A stretch of DNA of 10,369 bases, from NCBI GenBank assembly GCA_913043885.1, contig CAJWOB010000057.1, positions 1 to 10,369 on the forward strand. The letters run 5' to 3'. A program made the translations under genes and the position numbers. Source of the stretch: an uncultured Spirochaetaceae bacterium. Lineage in GTDB: Bacteria > Spirochaetota > Spirochaetia > SZUA-6 > Bin103. Under the pieces are notes generated by a model that was not told the origin of the DNA, did no database searches, and was given only the letters and a program-made list of their open reading frames with translations. Positions 1 through 6,839 of the stretch are shown here, one piece after another. Position 1 is the first letter of the stretch, and each line of letters opens with the position of its first letter.

Positions 1-1160
1 GCCGCCGGTAGCGCGTAGCCGGAGGTGGCGGTGGCCAGCAATGCGGCAAGGGTGCCGCGGCGGGCGCCCGATCCAGGGGCTGCAGCCAGGCGAGCGGCGT
101 AGGCGGCCGCCACGCCGAGAGCGACCACCGCGATGGATACCGCGGTGGCCAATCCCACGGTGGTAAGCGTGGCAGCGATGATGCGAGGGCCTGGGCCCCC
201 AACCCGCAGCGTCCAGCCCACCATCTGTGCCACCGGAACTACGAAGCCGACGAGAACCGGGATCGAGCAGGCGGCCGTCGCCCACCAGCCGCGCCGCCCA
301 AGCACACCCCGCATCGCGGGGCAGTGGTGGAGGCCCGGTGCATCGTAGCGGGCGCGGCCACGATAGCGCAGCTCCATGACGATGAGGGCGGCCGACAGGA
401 GCAGGAGCACCGCGGCAATGGCCACCGCCGCTCGCTGGCTGCCCAGCGCGAACCACGCACGAAACACCCCGATGGTGAGGGTGTCGACGCCGAGCCAGTG
501 GCTAGCGCCGAACTCGCTGAGAGTCTCCATAGCGACCAGCGCTGCGCCACCCACCAGCGCGGGACGCGCGGCCGGCAGCGCGGCGTGCCAGAAGCTCGCC
601 AGTGCCCCGTGGCCGTGGCTGCGCGCTATCTCCACCACCCGCGCGCTCTGTGTAGAGAAGGCGGCGCGCGCAGTCAGGTAGACGTAGGGATACAGCACGG
701 CGCTGAGGAGTGCCGCCAGACTCAGGAATCCGCGGACCCGCACCACCGGATAGCTGCCCGGTGGCAGGCCCATGGTCTCGCGGAACAGTGCCTGGACCGG
801 CCCAGCGTAATCGAAGACGCCACTGTAGGTGATGGCCGCCACGAAGGGCGGAAGCGCCAGCGGCAAGACCAGCAACCACGACAGCAGGCGCCGCGCCGGG
901 AACTCGTAGCTGGTGACCACCCACGCGGCCGCAGCCCCCACCGCGCTCGACGCGAGGGTAACGGTCGCCACCAACGCCAGTGTGTTGAGCACGTAGCGCG
1001 GCAGAACGGTACGGGCCAGATGGCCCACCTCCGGCGAGCCGAGCGCGCCCAGGTGTCCGACGATGACCAGGAGGGGAACGGCTCCCAGCGCCGCCAGCAC
1101 CCACAGCGGCGCTAGCCAGCGGCGGGCGGGGGACGCCGCCAGAGCGCGAGCTATCGCCAA
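1..1160 (-). CDS. fbpB: Iron(III) ABC transporter permease, FbpB-like (C-terminus beyond window edge)
   Basis: This is the inner-membrane channel of a ferric-iron importer of the FbpABC/SfuB type. I translated the frame fully: 386 codons are open from a TTG start to the window edge. The start is fixed because an in-frame TGA lies three codons upstream; GAGG sits 4 bases before TTG. The first MetI-type domain is clear: membrane segment near residues 15-35, VLPRYVLNTL, AAAWVVTSYEFPARR, then the ATPase-coupling EAA-type loop with FWHAALPAARPAL and METLSEFG (about residues 187-215). FRAWFALG, a membrane segment and a basic linker with ELRYRGRARYD follow, and the second half begins, ending at GYALP. 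FbpB proteins run to about 500-550 residues, so roughly a quarter is missing off the edge. It overlaps the binding-protein gene by 10 bases and so is translationally coupled to it. The partner ATPase is not in this window. Confidence 0.93.
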   Translation of the reverse strand, partial: MAIARALAASPARRWLAPLWVLAALGAVPLLVIVGHLGALGSPEVGHLARTVLPRYVLNTLALVATVTLASSAVGAAAAWVVTSYEFPARRLLSWLLVLPLALPPFVAAITYSGVFDYAGPVQALFRETMGLPPGSYPVVRVRGFLSLAALLSAVLYPYVYLTARAAFSTQSARVVEIARSHGHGALASFWHAALPAARPALVGGAALVAMETLSEFGASHWLGVDTLTIGVFRAWFALGSQRAAVAIAAVLLLLSAALIVMELRYRGRARYDAPGLHHCPAMRGVLGRRGWWATAACSIPVLVGFVVPVAQMVGWTLRVGGPGPRIIAATLTTVGLATAVSIAVVALGVAAAYAARLAAAPGSGARRGTLAALLATATSGYALPA

Positions 1161-2209
1161 TCTACCTCATCGAAGATACGGACCGCGGCAGCGTTGCGCT
1201 CACCGAGCTGGTGCAAGCCAAGGTCGTCGGCGCGAAACGAGCCCCAACCAGCCAGCACGGACTCCGCGTCGACCTCTGGGTTCACCGGATACTCGTGGTT
1301 GGCGCCGGCGTACACGCCCTGCGCCTCCACACTCACCAGAAACTCCAGTAGCGCGATCGCGTTCTGCAGGTTCTTCGCGGTCGCCGTCACCCCGCCGCCG
1401 CTGACGTTCACGTGGGTGCCGCGACGCTGTTGGTTGGGGAAGAACACCCCGATACTCTCCACCACCTGGCGATCGGCGGCCTCGTCCGACGCCTGCAGCC
1501 TGCCGAAGTAGTAGGTGTTGACCACCGCCACGTCTCCCTCGCCGGCGGCAACTGCCTTGATCTGATCGGTGTCGCCGCCCGACGGGGTTCTGGCCATGTT
1601 GGCGACCATCCCGGCCGCCCAGTTGCGGGCCGCCGTGGCACCGTCACTGGCGATAATGGAGGCCAGCAGCGACTGGTTGTAGATGTTGCTCGACGACCGA
1701 ATGAGGACGCGGCCGCGCCAGCGCGCCTCCGTAAGCGCCTCGTAGGTCGACAGCTCGGACGGGTCGACACGATCGCGGTGGTAGACGATGACCCGGGCGC
1801 GGCGGGTCAGCCCATACCAGTAGCCGTCCGGGTCGCGAAGGTGGCCGGGCACCGCCCCCCGCAGCGGAGCCGAGGCGACCGGTTGCAGCAGGCCGAGCTC
1901 CTTCGCCCTTACCAGCCGCCCGGCATCTACTGTGAACAGCAGGTCGGCGGGGCTGGCCGAGCCTTCGCGTTGCAGCCGGGCGATCAGCTCGTCGAGATTG
2001 CCCTGCACCACGTTCACCCGGATTCCGGTGAGCTCGCGGAAACGATCGTAGAGGAGGTCGTCCGACTGGTAGTGCCGGTGCGAGTAGATGCTGACTTCTC
2101 CAGCGTTGGAGGCGGCGTCGCCCGGCTGGCCAGCTGCGACCAGCGCCAGCCCCTGGGATAGCAGGATCGCCGCAAGCAGGGCTATGCGGCGGGAGCGTAC
2201 CGCGGTCAT
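1151..2209 (-). CDS. fbpA: Iron(III)-binding ABC transporter substrate-binding protein, FbpA/FutA-like
   Basis: This extracytoplasmic protein of 352 residues captures ferric iron for the permease encoded directly after it. A signal peptide is visible: RSRR, then a hydrophobic core at about residues 9-26, with no cysteine lipobox, so the protein is probably periplasmic or secreted rather than a lipoprotein. Family motifs are IYSHRHY (41-47), the SNIYNQS segment with Y177, and NTYYFGRL with the adjacent pair Y233-Y234. In FutA/FbpA proteins these tyrosines, with a histidine from the first motif, coordinate Fe(III); that all of them bind iron here is inferred by alignment. Length is normal for the family. 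The ATG start is supported by the promoter, whose predicted transcript begins only about 5 bases upstream, and there is no Shine-Dalgarno sequence. A thiamine or polyamine substrate is less likely given the tyrosine pair. Confidence 0.92.
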   Translation of the reverse strand: MTAVRSRRIALLAAILLSQGLALVAAGQPGDAASNAGEVSIYSHRHYQSDDLLYDRFRELTGIRVNVVQGNLDELIARLQREGSASPADLLFTVDAGRLVRAKELGLLQPVASAPLRGAVPGHLRDPDGYWYGLTRRARVIVYHRDRVDPSELSTYEALTEARWRGRVLIRSSSNIYNQSLLASIIASDGATAARNWAAGMVANMARTPSGGDTDQIKAVAAGEGDVAVVNTYYFGRLQASDEAADRQVVESIGVFFPNQQRRGTHVNVSGGGVTATAKNLQNAIALLEFLVSVEAQGVYAGANHEYPVNPEVDAESVLAGWGSFRADDLGLHQLGERNAAAVRIFDEVDWR

Positions 2210-2220
2210 GAATCGCGAGG

Positions 2221-2250
2221 ATTGTTATTAATGCAGATTAACGGTGTCAA
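2221..2250 (-). promoter_or_regulatory. Promoter of the iron importer with a Fur-like operator between -35 and -10
   Basis: On the minus strand a perfect -35 box TTGACA (2245-2250) is followed after 18 bases by AACAAT (2221-2226, 4 of 6 to TATAAT). Between and over them lies GTTAATCTGCATTAATAAC (2224-2242), whose ends GTTA/TAAC are inverted, with a second inner dyad TTAAT-4-ATTAA. By hand count it matches the 19-base Fur box at 11 of 19 positions. This AT-rich patch stands out in GC-rich surroundings. A repressor bound here would block RNA polymerase, as expected for iron-repressed uptake. The -10 ends 11 bases before the ATG, implying a leader of only about 5 bases. The identity of the regulator (Fur, DtxR/IdeR or other) is not shown by the sequence. 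Confidence 0.6.
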
Positions 2251-2322
2251 GACTGCGGTACCCGAGCCTCCTGCGACCGAGCTGGGTCGGTACGGACGGC
2301 CGCCTCGTGCATCCTATCCGCC

Positions 2323-2994
2323 ATGCTAATCGTCACGGTGTCGCGACAATTCGGTAGCCACGCCGATCCGATCGTACAGATGGTCGCCAAGAAGCTCCGT
2401 TTCGAGATCCTGGACAAGGACCTCATCAGGGAGATCGCGCGTCGCGCCAAGGTGGACGAGGGTGCGGTAAAGGAGCTGGACGAGGAGGAGGAGACCGGCC
2501 TTATCGGCTTCATGTCGCGGTGGATGGACTCCGAGGCACTGGCGCGCGGGGCCGCGTTTGAGACCGGCGTCTTCAGCTGGGACCTTGCCGGCCAGGAGAA
2601 CAGCGACGAGGAGCACCACGTCCTCGACCGCGTCGAGTATCACCGCATCGTCGAAGACGTCATCCGCGCGGTGCACGGCCGCGGTAAGGCGGTGATCATG
2701 GGTCGCGGCGGCGTGATGGTGCTAAAGGAGTACCCCGATGTGTTGCGGGTCCGCATCACCGCGTCGGTGGAGTCGCGGGCCGAGCGGGTGGCGGAGCTCA
2801 TGAAGCTGGACTATCGCACCGCCTTCCGTGAGGTGGAGGCCAGTGACCGCCGCCGTGCCGCCTTCCTGCGCCGCTGGTATCAGGTGGAGTGGACCGACCC
2901 GGCGCTATATCACCTGATGATAAACACCGACGTGGCCAGCGAGGAGCTTGCCGCGGCGGTCATCGTCGCAGGCACCAAGGAGCTGAGCCGCTAG
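2323..2994 (+). CDS. Cytidylate kinase-like family protein
   Basis: This 223-residue protein matches the cytidylate-kinase-like family (Cytidylate_kin2), a P-loop nucleotide-kinase relative. Visible motifs in order: an N-terminal strand and loop ITISRQ-like (VTVSRQFGSHADPI, 4-17), FEILDKDLI (27-35), GRGG (127-130), VRI (143-145), and a C-terminal arginine-rich lid DRRRAAFLRRWY (175-186) followed by WTDPALYHLMINT (190-202). The lid and the final D-P-x-L-Y-x-x-x-I-N-T are typical. The phosphate loop reads GSHAD where classical CMP kinases have glycine-rich GSGGG, so nucleotide binding may differ. True CMP phosphorylation is not established for this family. The gene stands alone between a divergent iron operon and a convergent peptide ORF. 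No Shine-Dalgarno sequence precedes the ATG. Confidence 0.85.
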   Translation: MLIVTVSRQFGSHADPIVQMVAKKLRFEILDKDLIREIARRAKVDEGAVKELDEEEETGLIGFMSRWMDSEALARGAAFETGVFSWDLAGQENSDEEHHVLDRVEYHRIVEDVIRAVHGRGKAVIMGRGGVMVLKEYPDVLRVRITASVESRAERVAELMKLDYRTAFREVEASDRRRAAFLRRWYQVEWTDPALYHLMINTDVASEELAAAVIVAGTKELSR

Positions 2995-3004
2995 GCGCTG
3001 CCCG

Positions 3005-3124
3005 CTATTCCTCGGCGTCGTCCTGCACGATGAACAGGGAGGGCAGTACGATCGAACCGCCGATCGTTACGGTCCACTTCGGAACGCCCTGGCCGACGAC
3101 ACTCAGCTGGGATCGCGCGTCCAT
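3005..3124 (-). CDS. Hypothetical 39-residue peptide
   Basis: I do not recognise this short frame, but its start is well supported. The ATG is preceded by AGGGGGTG, which can pair with the anti-Shine-Dalgarno over eight positions with one G-U, and lies 41 bases after the stop of the MFS gene on the same strand. The peptide starts MDARSQLSVVGQGVPKW, continues with a mostly beta-prone hydrophobic middle (TVTIGGSIVLPSLFIV) and ends with acidic QDDAEE. It has no signal peptide; the hydrophobic stretch is broken by glycine and proline and is marginal for a membrane span. It converges with the cytidylate-kinase-like gene, leaving 10 bases between the stops. It could be a small protein translated after the transporter or a chance frame. 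Confidence 0.5.
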   Translation of the reverse strand: MDARSQLSVVGQGVPKWTVTIGGSIVLPSLFIVQDDAEE

Positions 3125-3148
3125 CGCACCCCCTGGAGGCAGCAGCGT

Positions 3149-3163
3149 ATCAGCGACGCTGAT
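3149..3163 (-). other. Perfect dyad ATCAGCG-A-CGCTGAT just after the MFS stop
   Basis: The arms are 7 bases around one central base. In RNA this folds as a 6-base-pair stem with a 3-base loop, starting 1 base after the MFS stop codon and ending 24 bases before the peptide ATG. There is no T tract, so a classical terminator is unlikely. It could be an mRNA 3' end or processing hairpin, or a protein-binding site. Confidence 0.4.
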
Positions 3164-3164
3164 C

Positions 3165-4406
3165 TCAGGTCTCCGTCGCCTCGATCTGGTCTGCAGGCGC
3201 CTTCTCGCGCCGCGCCAGCAGGGCGAACGGGAGTGCGCCGAGCTGCACGGCAGCGGACACCAGGTAGGAGGCGCCATAGCCCTGTACGTCCGCCACCCGC
3301 CCCAGAAACGGCTGCGCCACGACACCGCCGGTCGACCCGACCAGCGAGTCGAACGACAGCAGCGTCGCCCGCTGCTCTGAGGGGATGAGGCCATTGAGGT
3401 AGGCCTGCCGCACCGGACCGGTCGCCGCGAACATCAGCGCCCACAGCACCACCACCACGATCGCCAACCAGAAGGTCTGAGCCAGGCCGATGACCACCAA
3501 CGCACTGACGCTCAGCGCCGTGGCGAGTGCCAGGATGGTGGTCCGACGTCCGAACAGCCGCCGAATCCGTGGCACCAACAGGCCGCCCGCTATCTGCGGG
3601 CCGGCGACGATCGCCGCCGCGAGCCCGGCGATCCCGTACGCCTGCTCGCCATACAGCTCGAGCAGGTAGGGCTGCATGGCGTAGAAAGCGTAGAAGCCGA
3701 CACCGGCGGAAAAGGGAGCGGCCAGCATCACCCATCGCACCGGGCGGTTGCGCAGGCCGTGCTGAACCGAAGCGCTCAGGATCTGCTTGATCGCCTGCCC
3801 CACCTTGGTCGCCTTTTGCGGCGTGAAGCCGAGGTCCCGCATCAGCATCAGCATCAGCGCGAGCAGGAAGTTCACCAGAAGGACGCCGGCGCGCACGATG
3901 TAAGGGACACCGAGGTTGGTGAGCTGTGCCACCAATCCTCCCGCAAGTGAGCCGCTCAACATAGCCACCCCAGCCACCACCTGGCCACGGGCGAACACCT
4001 TCTCCATCGGCCCGTCCTAGCCGGTGGCCTTCATCGCGTCGACGATCCACGCCTCGGTGGCACCGGAGAAGAAGGTGAAGCCCAGCCCCAGGAACATCGA
4101 GCTAAGCGCCCAGCCATAGAACGGCGCCTGCACCCGCCACATCCACAGGTATAGGAGGGTGGAGACCAGCAGCGTGATCGAGCCGATCATGTAGGACGCT
4201 CGCCGCCCCCAGGTGTCGGCTACCACCCCGGTAGGAACCTCGAACAGCATGGTGCCCAGCGTGAAGAACGCAAACGCCTCCGCATTGCTCAGCCCGGCAT
4301 CCAGGAGGAACAGGGTATTGATGCCCCAGATAAAGGAGGCCGCCAGGGTGTTGGACAGCGTGAGGCTGAGGTAGATCCGCTGAACGCCCCGCGATTCTTT
4401 GTTTAT
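3165..4406 (-). pseudogene. MFS transporter (exporter-like), interrupted by an in-frame amber codon and lacking a standard start
   Basis: One continuous frame of about 413 codons encodes a typical 12-segment major facilitator. The N-terminal half has SLTLSNTLAASFIWGINT, FLLDAGLSNAEAF, FEVPTGVVADTWGRR (the A-motif after helix 2) and FFSGATEAWIVDAMKATG. A TAG codon (4017-4019) follows, then in the same frame DGPMEKVFARGQ and the rest: RWVMLAAPFSAGVGFYAFYAMQPY, PVRQAYLNGLIPSEQRATLLSFDSL, ending near 3165. In relatives this stretch runs on without a break, so the TAG is a nonsense change at one codon. The start is also abnormal: no ATG, GTG or TTG lies in frame before the first helix. The frame has ATA (4404-4406) followed by NKESRGVQRIYL, where an ATG would be expected. 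As read, only fragments 4017-4250 and 3165-4007 could be made from standard starts. Substrate unknown. Confidence 0.8.
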
Positions 4407-4426
4407 CGACGTGCTACGGCGCTGTG

Positions 4427-4621
4427 CTACAGGGCCTCGGCGGTCTGCTGCAGCGCCCGGATAACCCAGTATCCGACCGTCGCCGGCCAGAACAGGCCCT
4501 GCACGATTGCCGCGAAGACCGTCTGCGACGAAGCGATAGCAACGCCTACGCCGACGCCAACCAGGGCGTAGGTGCCACCACTGACGCTGATCCGAGCTCG
4601 CCGGTCCTCATGCTCACTCAT
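4427..4621 (-). CDS. Small membrane protein, 64 residues, unknown function
   Basis: The ATG at 4621 is the first start in this frame. A charged head (MSEHEDRRAR) is followed by a hydrophobic region at about residues 13-57, rich in glycine and valine (YALVGVGVGVAIA, then VFAAIVQGLFWPATVGYWVI), which could form two membrane segments. It ends in a short polar tail. The stop lies about 20 bases before the presumed MFS start on the same strand, so the two are probably co-transcribed. No Shine-Dalgarno sequence is visible. Family not recognised. The composition is clearly that of a real membrane protein rather than of a shadow frame. Confidence 0.6.
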   Translation of the reverse strand: MSEHEDRRARISVSGGTYALVGVGVGVAIASSQTVFAAIVQGLFWPATVGYWVIRALQQTAEAL

Positions 4622-4723
4622 CAGGGCGGGAGTGTGACATGCACGCGGCGTCCCACCAACAGCAGGATCGAGACGGTGCCGGGGTCGTTGACGGTGCCGG
4701 TTGCCCGCGACACGGTAGCTTCC

Positions 4724-5915
4724 ATGCCCAACGCCGAGATCGTGTCCATCGGCTCCGAGCTTCTGCTCAGCCAGATCGTGGACACCAACTCCGCATGGAT
4801 GGCGCAGCGTCTCACCGATCTCGGCATCGACCTGTTTCACACCTCGGTGGTCGGGGACAACCGCAGCCGCATGGCCGAGGTCATCGGCCGGGCTCGAGGT
4901 CGCGCGGACGTGGTGATCTGCGGTGGCGGCCTTGGGCCCACACAGGATGACCTTACGCGTGAGGTAATCGCCGAGGTTACCGGTCGGGAGCTGGTGAGCG
5001 ACCAGGCGCTGGTCGCCTCCATAGAGCGAATGTTCACCAGCCGGGGATTGCGGATGACCGCCAACAACGAGCGCCAGGCGCTTATCCCGCAGGGAGTGAC
5101 CGTCCTCGACAACCCGAACGGCACCGCCCCAGCGTTCGCGGTCGACGATGAACTGGGCGTGCTGCGTGCCCTCCCCCGGTGTGCCCCTCGAGCTCAAGTG
5201 GTTGTTCGAGCATGCGTTGGTGCCGCTGCTGCGCAACCGCTACCACCTGGCGGAGACGATCACCTATCGGGTGTTGAAGGTGGTGGGACTGGGGGAGAGT
5301 GCGATCGACGACCAGATCGGCGAGCCAATCGCCGCCTCCAGCAATCCGAACGTTGGCGTCCTCGCGCACCCCGGACAGGTGGATGTGCGTGTCGCAGCCA
5401 AGGAGGCCTCGGCAGCGGACGCAGCGGCGCTCATCGAGCCCGTGGAGCGAGAGGTCCGGCGGATCCTGGGGGAACACGTCTTCGGCGCAGACGAGGACAC
5501 CCTCGAGGCAGCCGTCGGACCGCTGCTAAGGGCGAGAACGCTGACCGTCGCCTCCCACGAGGACGTGACTGGCGGCATGCTGGCCCAGACGCTCTCGACC
5601 GCGGCCGAGGGCGACTTCCTGCAGGGGATCGTCACCTCGTTGGGTGCTGAAGAGGCAAGCGACGGAGGCGTCGCAGCGCGGCGCGCAGCCGACCTGGCTG
5701 CTCGATGCGGAGCCGGGGCTACCGTGGCCGTTCATGGCGTTCCGTTACCCGGTGGCGGCGGCGAGAACCTCAGGCCGGGGCAGACCGTGGTGGCGGTGGT
5801 GGTCGGCGATCGGGTCGAAGAGCGCCGCTTCGGCTGGGCCGGGACCGGCACTGCCGATCGCACCCGCACAACCCGCTACGCGCTGGCGTTGCTGCGCGAG
5901 GCGCTGCTGAGGTGA
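4724..5915 (+). pseudogene. cinA: CinA-family protein (competence/damage-inducible, nicotinamide-nucleotide amidase family), frameshifted
   Basis: The first 151 residues are a clear CinA molybdopterin-binding-like domain: MPNAEIVSIGSELL, DTNSAWMAQRL, VVGDN, GGGLGPTQDDLT (67-78), NNERQALIPQG and NPNGTAP (130-136). At the C run 5173-5177 the frame breaks. With one C fewer, the reading continues exactly as CinA should: RALPGVPLELKWLFEHALVPLL and on to 5915, 396 residues in total, near the family's usual 410-430. As written, the first frame runs on as arginine-rich nonsense to 5650. The C-terminal part (about 258-396) corresponds to the PncC deamidase domain but is divergent: the catalytic ESCTGG motif reads HEDVTGG (278-284). 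Upstream, 102 bases separate it from the divergent membrane-protein gene; GGTAG is only a weak ribosome binding site. Sequencing error and real lesion cannot be told apart here. Confidence 0.85.
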
Positions 5916-6100
5916 CCTGCTTCCTGCTGTCGCCCGCGCGCACCGCTGGCGTCACCATCCTAGGCGAGGCCGCTACCTCGATCAGCCAGCTCTACTCTCG
6001 CGGCAAGCTGGCCCACGCAGAGGCTTCCGCGCCGCCGCACGATCGCCGGGCGCCCGACAGGGCGCCGCTACGCCGGCCGGGTCGTGGTGAACCGCGGTAG
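5912..6100 (+). pseudogene. Remnant of a conserved gene of unknown function (GLYFRGKL-type family)
   Basis: A GTG overlaps the CinA stop (GTGA), a common sign of coupled genes. The 62-codon frame begins VTCFLLSPARTAG and then has LGEAATSISQLYSRGKLAHAEA, followed by APP. From memory, a bacterial family of unknown function starts LLLSPA-T-G and, about 30 residues later, carries LGEVFSFLSGLYFRGKLAYA-AF. Both pieces are present here but the spacer is nearly absent, and after APP the frame becomes proline-arginine-rich with no family similarity. I read this as a gene with an internal deletion and a lost C-terminal two thirds. Its 3' end overlaps the converging hydrolase gene. The family match rests on recall, not a search. 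Confidence 0.45.
6049..6066 (-). terminator. Strong GC hairpin at the end of the hydrolase operon
   Basis: GGCGCCC and GGGCGCC form a perfect 7-base-pair stem with a 4-base loop, beginning 1 base after the hydrolase stop codon. No run of T follows, so it is not a textbook intrinsic terminator; GC-rich bacteria often use such hairpins at transcript ends. It also lies inside the opposing gene remnant. Confidence 0.45.
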
Positions 6101-6838
6101 CCCGGCGGTCGGCGTGTAGCCCGACGGCTCCAACACCACCAACGTGGGGCGGCCGTTGGCTGCGGTCGGCAGGGGCAGCTCCACCGTGTGGTGGCGCGGC
6201 ACGTACACGGCGAGGTCGGGGTGGGCGTTGAGAAAGGCGTCCACCCAGGTCATGCCGCCACCACCTGAACCTGCGAGGGGGGGCAACGCGTAGTGCATGG
6301 GCACCACCCACTTCGGCTCCAGGTGGTCGATCATCCGCGCCAGCTCGGGCAGCTTCACGGTGTTGCGCTCGCCGGCTATCGCCAATAGCAGGTCGCACTT
6401 ACCGCGCCATGGGCCGAGGTCCTCGTTCGGGATGCCGTAGCCGATGTCGCCGACATGGGCCACCCACAGGCCGGCCTCGCCCTCACCCGCATAGAACGCG
6501 TACATGGCGTTGTCCATGGGGTCATGCTCGGTATGCTCGGTATGCTCCTTGGCCGCAATCGTCACTATCGGGTGGCCGTTGAGCTCAGCCGCCTCGCCCA
6601 GAGCGTTGCCCGTGGCGACGTCGAGCGCGTTGATCACCCGCGGCGAGCCGGCCACCAGGCCGGGGTTGCCGTGGGCGCGATCGGTCAGCGAGCTGACGAT
6701 GACGGTGTCCGCTTCCAGCCGTCTGCCGTCGTCGGGCAGCTTCGTCTCGTCGAAGTGATAGGGATCCATAACCACGCTCGGCCGTCCGCCTTCCCACAGG
6801 CGGAAGCAAGCGTGGCCGACGAACTCGATGGCCAGCAC
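6068..6838 (-). CDS. Metallo-beta-lactamase-fold protein, UlaG-like, with degenerate zinc motif
   Basis: The start chosen is GTG at 6838: it follows the aldolase stop by one base and has GGGGAG 7 bases upstream. This gives 256 residues. The overall order fits the UlaG/UPF0173-type hydrolases: EFVGHACFRL (5-14), MDPY (24-27), VIVSSLTDRAHG (46-57), IAAKEHTEHTEHD (94-106), VAHVGDIG (126-133), VVPMHY (178-183). The HxHxDH signature expected at 'VIV-TH-H-DH' is absent: the stretch reads SSLTDRA. The later ligand-type residues, H in KEH, D in VGD and H in MHY, remain. Two-metal catalysis is therefore doubtful; one-metal binding, a different reaction or a binding role is possible. Translational coupling to the aldolase suggests a shared pathway. 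The family assignment is firm at the fold level only. Confidence 0.8.
   Translation of the reverse strand: MLAIEFVGHACFRLWEGGRPSVVMDPYHFDETKLPDDGRRLEADTVIVSSLTDRAHGNPGLVAGSPRVINALDVATGNALGEAAELNGHPIVTIAAKEHTEHTEHDPMDNAMYAFYAGEGEAGLWVAHVGDIGYGIPNEDLGPWRGKCDLLLAIAGERNTVKLPELARMIDHLEPKWVVPMHYALPPLAGSGGGGMTWVDAFLNAHPDLAVYVPRHHTVELPLPTAANGRPTLVVLEPSGYTPTAGLPRFTTTRPA
6523..6549 (-). repeat. Three tandem 9-base units encoding EHT-EHT-EHD
   Basis: On the plus strand the units read catgctcgg, tatgctcgg and tatgctcct. They encode the histidine- and glutamate-rich EHTEHTEHD of the hydrolase at residues 98-106. The number of copies may vary by slippage, which would change the number of potential metal ligands in a loop near the active site. 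Confidence 0.75.
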
Positions 6839-6839
6839 C

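Noticed and set aside
324..1115. Long plus-strand open frame opposite the permease
   Set aside because: The opposite strand encodes a complete FbpB pattern codon by codon, while this frame is arginine/histidine/glutamine-rich with no motif.
3841..3858. ATCAGC repeated three times
   Set aside because: It encodes alternating leucine-methionine in a membrane helix of the MFS gene and needs no other explanation.
4688..4721. TTGACG as the -35 box of a cinA promoter
   Set aside because: No acceptable -10 box lies at 16-19 bases; the nearest candidate TAGCTT is 22 bases away and poor.
5173..5180. Programmed +1 frameshift in cinA
   Set aside because: CCC-C can slip, but there is no in-frame stop, upstream Shine-Dalgarno-like stimulator or pseudoknot; mutation or sequencing error is simpler.
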